Shown here: piece by piece, positions 42,418-51,074 of the stretch
Numbering within the stretch: the first letter of the stretch is position 1
Layout: each line of letters starts with the position of its first letter
Origin: Hyphomicrobiales bacterium
Lineage (GTDB): Bacteria > Pseudomonadota > Alphaproteobacteria > Rhizobiales > Rhizobiaceae
Direction of reading: 5' to 3'
DNA length: 58,699 nucleotides
Assembly (NCBI GenBank): GCA_900473185.1
Contig: UCKU01000030.1
Location: 1 to 58,699 of the forward strand
Program-made: the position numbers and the translations under genes
The notes under the pieces: generated by a model
What the model saw: the letters and a program-made list of their open reading frames with translations, nothing else
The model's database searches: none
What the model was told of the DNA's origin: nothing

Positions 42418-43767
42418 TCAGCGGCCCGCAAGCGTCATGCCTTCAATGGCGAAGGTCGGCGCCGCCACACCGAATTTACGGTCGATGTCGTTGGCGAGTG
42501 TCAGCCGCATGAACATGTCCTTGAGGTTCGAGGCAATCGTCACCTCTGATACCGGGAAGGTGAGTTCGCCGTTTTCGATCCAGAAACCGGTCGCGCCTCG
42601 GCTGTATTCGCCGGTTATCATGTTGACGCCCTGGCCGATCAGCTCGGTCACGTAGAAACCGTTGCCAACGCTGCGGATCAGCTCTTCCGGCGAGATGTCG
42701 CCGGGCTCCAGCGCGAGATTGGTCGAGGCGGGCGTGACAGAGGTGCCGCCGCGCACGCCGCGGCCATTGGTTTCCAGACCGCCGATTTCGTTTGCGGTGG
42801 AGGTCGACAGGAACCAGTGCTTGAGTACCCCGTCCTCAATCATGACCAGCCGCTCGCCGGAAACGCCCTCGCCGTCGAAGGGACGGGAGGACGGGCCGCG
42901 CACGATCAGGGGGTCATCGGTGATCGACAGGCCCGCTTTCAGCACCTGTTGGCCCATCTTGTCGCGCAGGAAACTCGTCTTGCGGGCAACCGACGCACCA
43001 TTGATGGCACCGGCAATATGACCGACGAAACCGCGGGCAATACGCGGATCGAAAATGACGGTAATGCCCTTGCCGGTCGGCACCTGCCGAGGATTAACGC
43101 GTTTGATGGCGCGCTCGCCGGCCCGGCGGCCGATCTCGGCGGCATCGTCCAGTTCGGAATAGTAGAGGCGGCTGTCGAAATCATAATCGCGCTCCATGCC
43201 GGTACCTTCGCCGGCAATGACGCTGACGGAGTTGCCGAAGCGCGACGCCATATAGCTACCTTCGAAGCCATGCGAGGTGGCAAGCACCAGCCCGCCCATG
43301 CCGGCCGAAGCGCCGGCGCCGGAGGAATTGGTGACACCTTTTACGGCGAGGGCCGCCGCTTCCGCCGCAAGGGCCGCCTCCCGCAACTGATCGGCGCCGA
43401 CTTCGGTCGTGTCGAGAAGCTGCAGGTCGGGATAGTTTTTTGCGAGCCTGTTCTCATCAGCGAGGCAGGCAAACGGATCTTCCGGCGAGACCTTGGCCAT
43501 GGCGACGGCGCGTTCAGCCAGCGCCTGCAGGTCGAAACCCGGATTGGCGGAAACGCTTGCCACACGCTTGCCGACGAAGACACGGAGCGAAAAGTCGTCG
43601 CTCTCGGAGGATTCTGTTCCTTCGACCTTGCCTAAGCGAACGCTGACCGATTGGGCGCGCGAACGGACGACCACGGCGTCGGCGGCATCGGCGCCTGCCT
43701 TTTTCGCCAGATCGATCAGTTGACTTGCACGGGAAAGAAGTGTCGAGGAATCGATTTCAGAGGACAT
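42418..43767 (-). CDS. pmbA: TldE/PmbA-family metalloprotease-like protein
   Basis: The 449-residue protein is the TldE (PmbA) half of the TldD/E system, which trims ribosomally made peptides and helps process CcdA-type antitoxins in E. coli. Typical segments are DAADAVVVRSRAQSVSVRLG, VTNSSGAGASAG, KGITVIFDPRIARGFVGHI, DGEGVSGERLVMIEDGVL and NMITGEYSRGATGFWIENG. It has no HExxxH, as expected: the zinc protease is TldD, which is not in the window. It heads the minus-strand block leading to waaA and lpxK. Confidence 0.95.
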   Translation of the reverse strand: MSSEIDSSTLLSRASQLIDLAKKAGADAADAVVVRSRAQSVSVRLGKVEGTESSESDDFSLRVFVGKRVASVSANPGFDLQALAERAVAMAKVSPEDPFACLADENRLAKNYPDLQLLDTTEVGADQLREAALAAEAAALAVKGVTNSSGAGASAGMGGLVLATSHGFEGSYMASRFGNSVSVIAGEGTGMERDYDFDSRLYYSELDDAAEIGRRAGERAIKRVNPRQVPTGKGITVIFDPRIARGFVGHIAGAINGASVARKTSFLRDKMGQQVLKAGLSITDDPLIVRGPSSRPFDGEGVSGERLVMIEDGVLKHWFLSTSTANEIGGLETNGRGVRGGTSVTPASTNLALEPGDISPEELIRSVGNGFYVTELIGQGVNMITGEYSRGATGFWIENGELTFPVSEVTIASNLKDMFMRLTLANDIDRKFGVAAPTFAIEGMTLAGR

Positions 43768-43881
43768 GATTTGGCCTTTCCTTCCAGTTCCATTTATTGT
43801 GCACTCCCGAAAGCATCAAGGCCGTGGATGCCGATTCTTTTCCTGGCTGCCTGCTTGTCCCGCCATCGAAAGAAATGAAGC

Positions 43882-45693
43882 ATGTCCGCACCCAACGCGC
43901 TTTTCACCGAAACGATCCTGCTACTCGGCGGCGCGGTCGTTGCCGCACCGATCTTCAAGAAGCTCGGACTCGGCACGGTTCTCGGTTATCTCGCAGCTGG
44001 TATCGTGATCGGGCCGATCTTCCATGGCATCACCGATGGCGAGCAGATTCTCGATGTCGCCGAACTCGGCGTCGTCTTCCTGCTGTTCATCATCGGGCTG
44101 GAATTGAAGCCCACCCGCCTCTGGCAGATGCGGCGCGACATTTTCGGCCTCGGCACGGCGCAGGTGGTGGTGACAGGCCTGGCGCTGACAGCACTTGCCT
44201 GGGTTTCCGGCGTGCTCGACTGGCGCGGCAGCATCGTCGCCGGCTTCGGTCTGGCGCTTTCTTCCACGGCATTCGCCATGCAGATCCTCGAAGGTGACGG
44301 CGACGTCAATACACGCTACGGGCAGCGCTCCTTCTCGATGCTGCTGTTTCAGGATCTGGCGATCGTGCCGCTTCTGGCCGTCGTCACCATCCTCGACGGC
44401 GACAAGGGCAGCGGCAATCCGCTTGTTGATTTCGGCATTTCCGTTGCGGCGGTCGGTGCGATGATCATCATGGGCCGATATCTGCTGACACCCCTCTTCC
44501 AGATTATCGCCCGCACCGGCGCGCGCGAAGCAATGATCGCGGCCGCGCTCTTCGTCGTGATGGGATCGGCAAGCCTGATGCAGTTTGCGGGGCTCTCGAT
44601 GGCGATGGGCGCTTTCCTGTCCGGCGTCATGCTGGCGGAATCCTCCTACAGGCATGAGCTGGAAGCCGATATCGAACCCTTCCGCGGCGTGCTTCTTGCT
44701 ATCTTCTTCATTGCCGTCGGGCTGTCGTTGCAGCTTCAGGTGCTGCTCGACAACGTGCTCTTCATTATTATCGCCGTGCCTATTATCATGGCCGTGAAAG
44801 CGCTCATCATCTATGTGCTCTGCCGCGCGGCGCGCTCTTCGCATAACGATGCCGTACGCATCGCCTTCCTGCTGCCGCAGGGCGGTGAATTCGGCTTCGT
44901 CCTTTTCACCACGGCGGCCGTCGCGGGGCTGATGTCCAACAGTACAGCTTCGCTGCTCGTTGCTATCGTCACCCTTTCCATGGCGCTGACGCCGCTGGGC
45001 GCCGCCCTTTCCAAGCGGATGCTGTCGGGAGAAGAGCATGAAGAACTCGACGAGGATTTCGAGGGTGCGGGTGCTGACGTGCTGATGGTCGGTTTCTCGC
45101 GTTTCGGGCAGATCGCCGCGCAGATCCTGCTTGCCGGCGGCCGCAGCGTGACCGTCATCGATTTTTCCGCCGACCGCATCCGGCAGGCATCCTCCTTCGG
45201 TTTTCGCATCTATTTCGGCGATGGCACCCGCAAGGATGTGCTGCGTTCGGCCGGCATTGATAGGGCCAAGATCGTGCTCGTCTGCACCCAGAAGAGGGAG
45301 ATCACCGACAAGGTCGTCGAGCTGATCCAGGCCGACTACCCGCAGACAACGCTCTTCGTGCGCTCCTATGACCGCATTCACTCCATCGAACTGCGCAACA
45401 AGGGCGTCGATTACGAGCTGCGCGAAACGCTGGAATCCGGTCTGCTCTTCGGCCGGCGCACGCTGGAGGCGCTCGGTGTCGCCGAAGTCGATGCTTACGA
45501 GATCGGCGAGGACATTCGCAAGCGCGACGAGGCGCGGCTGGTGCTGCAGGTTTCGGAGGGCCTGCAAGCGGGACAGGATCTGCTGTTTTCGAAGCCGATC
45601 CATCCAGAGCCGCTGGTCAAGCCCAAGCGTGCGCCCGATCCCTTCGACAACGATCCGCTGGCGAATACGGCCGATGTGACGGCGGACGCCTAG
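43882..45693 (+). CDS. CPA2-family monovalent cation:proton antiporter, KefB/YbaL-like
   Basis: The 603-residue protein has about twelve membrane helices (residues 8-385), with GLGTVLGYLAAGIVIGP, FLLFIIGLELKPTRLW, the RYGQRSFSMLLFQDLAIVPL helix and FLLPQGGEFGFVLF. A cytoplasmic RCK (TrkA-N) domain follows at about 400-520 (VLMVGFSRFGQIAAQILLAGG, IYFGDGTRKDVLRSAGID). It exports K+ in exchange for H+ and is gated by nucleotides or glutathione adducts in relatives. No KefG/F-type partner gene is adjacent. The ATG at 43882 gives the usual N-terminus. It is divergent from pmbA and alone in its transcript. Confidence 0.93.
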   Translation: MSAPNALFTETILLLGGAVVAAPIFKKLGLGTVLGYLAAGIVIGPIFHGITDGEQILDVAELGVVFLLFIIGLELKPTRLWQMRRDIFGLGTAQVVVTGLALTALAWVSGVLDWRGSIVAGFGLALSSTAFAMQILEGDGDVNTRYGQRSFSMLLFQDLAIVPLLAVVTILDGDKGSGNPLVDFGISVAAVGAMIIMGRYLLTPLFQIIARTGAREAMIAAALFVVMGSASLMQFAGLSMAMGAFLSGVMLAESSYRHELEADIEPFRGVLLAIFFIAVGLSLQLQVLLDNVLFIIIAVPIIMAVKALIIYVLCRAARSSHNDAVRIAFLLPQGGEFGFVLFTTAAVAGLMSNSTASLLVAIVTLSMALTPLGAALSKRMLSGEEHEELDEDFEGAGADVLMVGFSRFGQIAAQILLAGGRSVTVIDFSADRIRQASSFGFRIYFGDGTRKDVLRSAGIDRAKIVLVCTQKREITDKVVELIQADYPQTTLFVRSYDRIHSIELRNKGVDYELRETLESGLLFGRRTLEALGVAEVDAYEIGEDIRKRDEARLVLQVSEGLQAGQDLLFSKPIHPEPLVKPKRAPDPFDNDPLANTADVTADA

Positions 45694-45701
45694 GCGATAC
45701 T

Positions 45702-45800
45702 AGAGTATTTCCGTTTTTCTTCGAATCACGAAAATACTCTATCTCTTTGTTTTCACGCAATTCCGGACGCAAAACCGCTACGCACTTTTGCTGGAATTGC
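45702..45800. repeat. Composite two-hairpin intergenic element, copy C (complete)
   Basis: Hairpin 1 pairs AGAGTATTT (45702-45710) with AAATACTCT (45732-45740). Hairpin 2 (45757-45800) is the GCAATTCC/GGAATTGC palindrome with inner arms GCAAAA/TTTTGC. A T-rich linker joins them. It sits between the convergent antiporter and patatin genes and may end both transcripts. Confidence 0.85.
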
Positions 45801-45806
45801 TCTAAT

Positions 45807-46685
45807 TTACCGCTTCAGCCGCGCCTCGATTTCCCGATCGAGCGCATATTTCAGCTCGTCCTTGACACCGACCGACATGGCAAGCACGTCGCGCGCCTTG
45901 AGGAAATCCATGACGCCCGTGCGGCCGACGATGGGGCGCAGGAAGATATGCGGCCGCAGGAGCTTCAGCTTCAGGGAAATCGCCGCCTGCATCATCAACT
46001 GTCCGGAGCCGAAGATGCTTTCCATCCGGTTCGGAATATGGGTGCCGTCGCCTTCGGGGGCGCCGACGACATCGATGCCGATGACGATATCGGCGAGGTC
46101 CATCAGGCATTCGTAGGGAACGGGATTAGCAATGCCGCCATCGATCATCACCCGGCCGTGCAGCCTGACCGGCATGAAGACCGCAGGAATAGCCGATGAT
46201 GCGGCGAGTGCCGGAAAAAGCTGGCCTTGTTCGACGATGACCTCGGCCTGGCCGTAATAGTCGGTGGCGATGACTTTCATCGGCACCAGCAGATCTTCGA
46301 AGCGCGCCGGAAGCTCTGAGGGCAGGAAGGCCTTCAGGATGCGTTCGAGATTGAACTGGCCAATGCGGATGCCCTTGGCGACGGCGTCCCGTACCGTTGT
46401 CGGCCGCAGTCCCCAGATACGGCTGACGACGGCAGCCTTGTTGCCGACGGTTGCCAGCGCATGTTCGCGGATCTCAGCACCCGACATGCCGGCCGCCATA
46501 CCGGCGCCCATAATGGCGCCGATGGAGGAACCCGAGATAGCCACCGGGCGGATGCCGAGTTCATCCAGCGTTTCGATGATGTGGATGTGCGAGAGGCCGC
46601 GTGCGCCACCGCCGCCGAAGGCGACGGCAACCGTCGGAAGGTCGCTGATCGCAGGCGATTTCGGACTGATGATTTCCGCCTGCAC
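45807..46685 (-). CDS. Patatin-like phospholipase (RssA/YlbK type)
   Basis: The 292-residue protein has the oxyanion loop AVAFGGGGARGLSHIHII, the nucleophile motif GSSIGAIMGAG (GxSxG) and the Asp of the dyad in VMIDGGIANPVPYE. Patatin-like enzymes hydrolyse phospholipids or other lipid esters; the substrate is unknown. No signal peptide is evident, so it should be cytoplasmic or membrane-associated. It follows rsmD after 21 bases on the minus strand and probably shares the rluB-rsmD transcript. Confidence 0.9.
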   Translation of the reverse strand: MQAEIISPKSPAISDLPTVAVAFGGGGARGLSHIHIIETLDELGIRPVAISGSSIGAIMGAGMAAGMSGAEIREHALATVGNKAAVVSRIWGLRPTTVRDAVAKGIRIGQFNLERILKAFLPSELPARFEDLLVPMKVIATDYYGQAEVIVEQGQLFPALAASSAIPAVFMPVRLHGRVMIDGGIANPVPYECLMDLADIVIGIDVVGAPEGDGTHIPNRMESIFGSGQLMMQAAISLKLKLLRPHIFLRPIVGRTGVMDFLKARDVLAMSVGVKDELKYALDREIEARLKR

Positions 46686-46706
46686 GATCTGCCCCCAACG
46701 CGCCCG

Positions 46707-47267
46707 CTACTGCGGCTGATACCGGAAGAAATGTACTCTTGTATCGCCGAATATTCGACTTTCGAGGAAAACATAGGAAGGATGAACCGAAACGGCAACA
46801 TCCGCTCGTTCTTCCAGAACGGTAATCGCGCCAGGCTTGAGCCAGCCGCCTTCGGCAGCGGCCGCAAGCGCCTTTTCGCCGAGCCCCCTGCCATAGGGCG
46901 GATCGGCAAAGAGCATGTCGAAAGGCTCAAGATTGCCGATGCTGCCGAGATCTGTCGCATCACGGCGCAGGATTCGCGTCCTGCCATGCAGACCGAGCGC
47001 ATCGATGTTTTCCCAGAGGAGCGCCCTGCCCTCCACGCTATTCTCAACGAAGAGCGCATGGCGACAGCCGCGTGAGACGGCCTCGAGGCCGACCGCGCCC
47101 GTACCGGCGAAAAGATCGAGTATCCGGGTGCCGTTGACGCATTCCGGATAGGCATGGCTCAGAATGTTGAACAGGCTCTCACGCGTCCGGTCCGCAGTCG
47201 GCCGGATGTCGTTGGATTTTGGTACGGCAAGCGGCCGTCCGCGAAACTCACCGCCGACGATCCGCAC
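46707..47267 (-). CDS. rsmD: 16S rRNA (guanine966-N2)-methyltransferase
   Basis: RsmD methylates G966 of 16S rRNA during 30S assembly. The 186-residue protein has MRIVGGEFRGRPLAVP, IRPTADRTRESLFNIL, the SAM-binding ILDLFAGTGAVGLEAVSRG and the N2-guanine motif DMLFADPPYGRG. It starts with GTG at 47267, inside the end of rluB in another frame; the overlap is 20 bases, so it is probably translationally coupled. The length is normal. Confidence 0.95.
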   Translation of the reverse strand: MRIVGGEFRGRPLAVPKSNDIRPTADRTRESLFNILSHAYPECVNGTRILDLFAGTGAVGLEAVSRGCRHALFVENSVEGRALLWENIDALGLHGRTRILRRDATDLGSIGNLEPFDMLFADPPYGRGLGEKALAAAAEGGWLKPGAITVLEERADVAVSVHPSYVFLESRIFGDTRVHFFRYQPQ

Positions 47268-49416
47268 CGCGCGTCATTCCCTTGCCTTTCGCACCACCTC
47301 TGGACGGCCCGCCACTGGGCTTGCCACCACCACCCGGCCGGTCGCCCTTCGGCTTGCCGGAGAAATTCTTTGCCCCACGGGGTTTGTCACCGAAGGGCTT
47401 GTCGCCGCGCGGACGTTCTGACCGACCCTCACCGCCGAAGCTTCTCGCCGGACGCGAAGCACGCTCGCCGCCCTCTTCTCGCGGACGATCGCGGAAGGAA
47501 CGCGGGCGTTCCTCACCCTCCGTACGCGGACGACGTTCGCCGCGCGGCTTGTCACCAAAGGGTTTGTCGCCGCGGACACGCTCGGAGCGGCCTTCGCCGG
47601 CAAAGCTTCTGGCCGGACGCGAAGCGCGTTCGCCTCCGTCCTCACGCGGCCGATCGCGGAAGGAACGCGGGCGTTCTTCTCCCTCCGCACGTGGACGACG
47701 GTCACCACGCGGCTTGTCGCCGAAGGGTTTGTCGCCACGCGGACGCTCCGAGCGACCTTCGCCGCCGAAGCTTCTGGCCGGACGCGAAGAACGTTCGCCA
47801 CCTTCCTCACGCGAGCGGCTGCGGAAGGGACGCGAGCCCTCTTCGCCTTCCGTGCGTGGACGGTGCTCGCCACGCGGCTTGCTACCAAAGGGCTTGTCGC
47901 CACGAGGACGCTCCGAGCGGCCTTCGCCGCCAAAGCTTCTGGCTGGGCGCGAAGAACGTTCGCCACCCTCTTCTCGCGGGCGGTCGCGGAAGGAACGCGG
48001 ACGCTCCTCTCCACCCGTACGCGGGCGACGTTCGCCACGCGGCTTATCACCAAAGGAGCGCTTGCGGCCGAAACCTTCATCCTCATCGCGCTTGGCAGGC
48101 GTCTCGCTTGAGCGGATCCATTCGCCATCCTCTTCATGGACGCGATTGATCTGCGGGCGTAGCCGATCGGCTGCAGGATCGAAGCGCTGCTCCTTCACCG
48201 GGGTCGTTTCACCGCGACGGCGCGCGGTCTGGGCATTCTTGGCAGCCTTGGCCGCTGCCTTCTCGCCCAGTGGACGAGCACCGGGTGCCATCCACACATT
48301 GGCATTGCGGCGGCTGCCGAGCGCCGGGCGCTTCGGCCGGTCATCTTCGCTACGACGGTCATCCTTTCGATCGTCTCGGCGATCATCCCGACGGTCGTCG
48401 CGCTTGGTATCGAGGCGGCTCAGCGCCCGTTCGCGCTTGTCCTCGTCGCGACGAGGACGTTCGCGGCGCTCGGGCGCCGGCTCTTCGGGCTCTTCGGCTG
48501 CAACGGCCGGGGCATTGTAGAGCGGCGCATCGAAATTCGCCTTGGCATCTTCGATGAGACGCGGGCCGAGCTGGTCGCGCAACGTGCGGCCGCGCACCTC
48601 GACTACATGCCCCTCGGGCAGTTCACCAAGCTGGAAGGGGCCGTAGGAAATGCGGATCAGGCGGTTGACCTCAAGACCAAGCGCGCCGAGCACGTTCTTG
48701 ATTTCGCGGTTCTTGCCTTCGCGCAGGCCCATGGTGATCCAGACATTGGACCCCTGCGTGCGGTCGAGCGTCGCTTCGATGGAGCCGTAGAGAACGCCGT
48801 CGACGGCAATGCCATCCTTCAGCTTGTCCAGCGCGTCCTGATCTATATCGCCATGGGCGCGCACGCGGTAGCGACGCAGCCAGCCGGTGGTCGGCAGTTC
48901 AAGTGCACGGGCCAGACCACCGTCATTGGTGAGCAGCAGCAGGCCCTCGGTGTTGATGTCGAGACGACCGATCGACATGACACGCGGAAGCTCTTCCGGC
49001 AGATTGTCGAAGACGGTCGGGCGTCCCTCCGGATCGGAATTCGTCGTCACAAGTCCCTGCGGCTTGTGGTAAAGCCACAGGCGCGTGCGCTCGATGCCGC
49101 GGATCGGCACGCCATCGACTTCGATCTTGTCTTCGAGCGTGACGTTGACGACGGGCGTGTCCAAGAGCTTGCCGTTCAGGGTGACGCGGCCGTCCATGAT
49201 CATGCGTTCGATATCGCGACGGGAGGCGACGCCAGCGCGCGCCATCACCTTGGAGATGCGTTCCGCCTTGGCATCGCCATCCGCTTCGTTAGCAGCGACT
49301 TTCGCGGCAGCAGCCTTCAACGGCTTCTCGCTGCCGGTCTTCGGGCCGCTTCTGGACCGGGCTTCGCGCGCGGGGGCCTTGGTGCCGGGGCGTTTTGGCT
49401 TGTCTTTGGGTGTCAT
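47248..49416 (-). CDS. rluB: RluB-type 23S rRNA pseudouridine synthase with repetitive Arg/Gly-rich C-terminus
   Basis: The 722-residue protein is much longer than E. coli RluB (about 290). Residues 1-50 are Lys/Ala-rich. An S4 RNA-binding domain covers about 57-105 (RISKVMARAGVASRRDIERM). The synthase domain covers about 110-290, with the catalytic Asp in IGRLDINTEGLLLLTNDGGL and RYRVRAHGDID. A charged stretch (RRDDRRDDRKDDRR) follows. Four tandem 55-residue repeats (458-677) come next, each with a PRGDKPFG(D/S)KPRG element, then a Gly-rich tail. The core modifies U2605-type positions of 23S rRNA; the tail is expected to be disordered and RNA-binding. The stop overlaps the rsmD start. Confidence 0.92.
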   Translation of the reverse strand: MTPKDKPKRPGTKAPAREARSRSGPKTGSEKPLKAAAAKVAANEADGDAKAERISKVMARAGVASRRDIERMIMDGRVTLNGKLLDTPVVNVTLEDKIEVDGVPIRGIERTRLWLYHKPQGLVTTNSDPEGRPTVFDNLPEELPRVMSIGRLDINTEGLLLLTNDGGLARALELPTTGWLRRYRVRAHGDIDQDALDKLKDGIAVDGVLYGSIEATLDRTQGSNVWITMGLREGKNREIKNVLGALGLEVNRLIRISYGPFQLGELPEGHVVEVRGRTLRDQLGPRLIEDAKANFDAPLYNAPAVAAEEPEEPAPERRERPRRDEDKRERALSRLDTKRDDRRDDRRDDRKDDRRSEDDRPKRPALGSRRNANVWMAPGARPLGEKAAAKAAKNAQTARRRGETTPVKEQRFDPAADRLRPQINRVHEEDGEWIRSSETPAKRDEDEGFGRKRSFGDKPRGERRPRTGGEERPRSFRDRPREEGGERSSRPARSFGGEGRSERPRGDKPFGSKPRGEHRPRTEGEEGSRPFRSRSREEGGERSSRPARSFGGEGRSERPRGDKPFGDKPRGDRRPRAEGEERPRSFRDRPREDGGERASRPARSFAGEGRSERVRGDKPFGDKPRGERRPRTEGEERPRSFRDRPREEGGERASRPARSFGGEGRSERPRGDKPFGDKPRGAKNFSGKPKGDRPGGGGKPSGGPSRGGAKGKGMTRGADRRR
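47386..48045 (-). repeat. Four tandem 165-bp repeats inside rluB
   Basis: The 660 bases encode four 55-residue units in frame. Landmarks recur every 165 bases, for example the CTTCT(C/G)G(C)CGGACGCGAAG segment at 47439, 47604, 47769 and 47934. Units differ mostly at synonymous or charge-conserving positions, for example PRGERRPRTGG, PRGEHRPRTEG and PRGDRRPRAEG. The repeat is coding, not CRISPR. Confidence 0.93.
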
Positions 49417-49488
49417 TTGTTGTTTGCCTGCCTTTTCGGCCTGTCTATCAGGTCATGCACCTGCGGTTAAGTGGAAATTCTTGCGAAC

Positions 49489-49944
49489 GTGAAGACAAAT
49501 CGATTTATGGAGATGGCGCTCGAGGAAGCGCGCGCTGCCGGAAAGCGCGGCGAAGTGCCGATCGGCGCCGTCGTCGTCGTCGATGGCTCGACAGTCGCCG
49601 CCTCCGGAAACCGCACGCGGGAGCTCAACGACGTCACCGCCCATGCCGAGATCGCCGCCATTCGCATGGCCTGCGAAAAGCTTGGCCAGGAACGTCTTGC
49701 CGGCGCCGACCTCTATGTCACGCTGGAGCCTTGCACCATGTGTGCGGCGGCCATTTCCTTCGCCCGTATCCGCAGGCTCTATTACGGCGCGGAAGACCCG
49801 AAGGGCGGAGCGGTCGACAATGGCGTGCGCTTCTATACCCAGCCGACCTGCCATCATGCGCCGGAGGTCTATTCCGGCTTCAACGAGACCGAGTCGGCGG
49901 ATATGCTGAGGGCATTCTTTTCTGAAAAGAGAGACCTGCCATGA
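49489..49944 (+). CDS. tadA: tRNA-specific adenosine deaminase
   Basis: TadA converts A34 to inosine in the anticodon of tRNA-Arg(ACG). The 151-residue protein has the zinc/catalytic motifs DVTAHAEIAAIR (HAE) and LEPCTMCAAAISFARIRRL (PCxxC), with GEVPIGAVVV before and YGAEDPKGGAVDNGVRFY after. The start is uncertain. GTG 49489 (MKTNRFMEMALEEA), GTG 49471 and ATG 49507 are in frame, and none has a strong ribosome-binding site; I chose 49489 by comparison with known lengths. Its stop overlaps the next ATG (ATGA). It diverges from rluB. Confidence 0.94.
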   Translation: MKTNRFMEMALEEARAAGKRGEVPIGAVVVVDGSTVAASGNRTRELNDVTAHAEIAAIRMACEKLGQERLAGADLYVTLEPCTMCAAAISFARIRRLYYGAEDPKGGAVDNGVRFYTQPTCHHAPEVYSGFNETESADMLRAFFSEKRDLP

Positions 49945-50246
49945 TCCTAGCCATCGGAACCATCATCGTGATGGGCGTGCTTGCCGCCTATGCCAACCGG
50001 ACAGTTGCGCCCGGCGTGGCGAAGCTGCCAATGCAATGGTCACTGAAGGGAAGCGTGAACTGGACGGCGCCGCGAACGATCGCTTTCGCCTTCATTCCAG
50101 GGCTTGCAGCTATCATCATGGCCGCGATCCTGCTTAGCGACCAAGCGCGCAATGCCGATATTGCCTTGATGGGTGGCGTCTTTCTCGCGTGCCAGCTTCT
50201 GCACATCACGCTAACGCAACGCTGGTTTAATGCGTCGCGCCGCTAG
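49941..50246 (+). CDS. Small three-helix membrane protein
   Basis: The 101-residue protein overlaps tadA by 4 bases (ATGA) and so is probably translationally coupled. It has three hydrophobic segments: LAIGTIIVMGVLAAYANR, IAFAFIPGLAAIIMAAILL and IALMGGVFLACQLLHITL. A loop with LPMQWSLKGSVNWTAPR loosely recalls the DUF1648 motif of SdpI-like proteins. I cannot name a function. The palindromic element starts at its stop codon. Confidence 0.75.
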   Translation: MILAIGTIIVMGVLAAYANRTVAPGVAKLPMQWSLKGSVNWTAPRTIAFAFIPGLAAIIMAAILLSDQARNADIALMGGVFLACQLLHITLTQRWFNASRR

Positions 50247-50311
50247 AGCATTTTCGTTTTTCTTTTACGCAATTCCGGACGCAAAATCGCTGCGCATTTT
50301 TGCTGAATTGC
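50245..50311. repeat. Intergenic palindromic element, copy D (hairpin 1 truncated)
   Basis: AGAGCATTTTCGTTTTTC (from 50245) resembles only the left arm of hairpin 1 in copy C; the right arm is missing. It joins directly to hairpin 2 (50269-50311, outer arms GCAATTCC/GAATTGC). It lies between the convergent small membrane protein and lipoprotein genes. Confidence 0.8.
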
Positions 50312-50313
50312 TC

Positions 50314-50943
50314 TTACTGAAGGATCTGCCACCACTTGGTGCCGCTATTGGCGACCGCTGCATCCTTCTTGCGCTGCTTCGCCTTCTTCTGCTCCGGCGT
50401 GCCGAGGTCATCGAGCTTTGCCGGATCGTCGACGGCGCGATATTCGGTCGGTGGATCGGAAATGTAGCGGCGCTGGTCGATATAGGCGCCCTTCTGCAGG
50501 GCACGAGCTTCGCGATAGGCCTTGGTCTGGGCTTCGCTCGTCTGGCGGCCGCCTTCGATGGCGGAGCTGGCGAGCGGCGAACGATAGCTCGGATTGTCCG
50601 AATTCTCGTCGGCTTCCTTCACGAGACGGGTGCGGGCCTCTTCCGGCGATTCAACCCACTCAGGATTGTCCTTGTTGGCGACATTCTGCTGCGGCGCGAC
50701 GAGCGTTTCCTTCTGCGCGGGCGCAGGCATGACCAGCGTCGGGCGCGGCGTATATTTCACGCCGGTGTTCTTCGGGCCGGGACCGGTCAGCGAAACGGAC
50801 TGGCCGAGGTCGTCGGCAAGCTGTTCCATGGCGGTCTTGTCGGTGCCGTAGGTCGGGCTGCTGGCGCAGCCGGACATCATGGAGCTTCCCGCCATAACAA
50901 GAGACAGGCAGGCGCCCAAACGGAACCAATGCGTCGCTAACAT
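50314..50943 (-). CDS. Hypothetical lipoprotein
   Basis: The 209-residue protein has a lipoprotein signal (LGACLSLVMAGSSMMSGCAS) with the lipobox MSGC at residues 23-26. The mature part is Pro- and charge-rich, probably poorly folded in part: KNTGVKYTPRPTLVMPAP, then PEWVESPEEARTRLVKEA, and a Lys-rich end with GTKWWQIL. I do not recognise a family with known function. It reads in the same direction as ileS and begins 131 bases after the ileS stop. It may be an outer-membrane lipoprotein. Confidence 0.8.
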   Translation of the reverse strand: MLATHWFRLGACLSLVMAGSSMMSGCASSPTYGTDKTAMEQLADDLGQSVSLTGPGPKNTGVKYTPRPTLVMPAPAQKETLVAPQQNVANKDNPEWVESPEEARTRLVKEADENSDNPSYRSPLASSAIEGGRQTSEAQTKAYREARALQKGAYIDQRRYISDPPTEYRAVDDPAKLDDLGTPEQKKAKQRKKDAAVANSGTKWWQILQ

Positions 50944-51074
50944 GAAAACCCTTCCCGAATGCCGGAATCAGTACTGCCCACCGGACAATCGTCCCCCTGA
51001 CGCAAAAATCCGGCCATTTTCAGGCAGCTTTTACCGGATGAACGCCGTAAAGGCAATTCACCCGGCAAATATCT

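Noticed and set aside
43921..45603. Minus-strand ORF of 560 codons, charged and His-rich
   Set aside because: Antisense to the KefB-type antiporter; composition is that of a reversed membrane protein gene.
47386..48045. CRISPR-like array because of regular repeats
   Set aside because: The period is 165 bases, repeats are in frame and coding, and there are no short identical repeats with unique spacers.
47219..48520. Long plus-strand ORF of 433 codons rich in Arg, Ser and Pro
   Set aside because: It is the antisense of the repetitive rluB tail; the high GC and repeats keep the frame open. No domain is visible.
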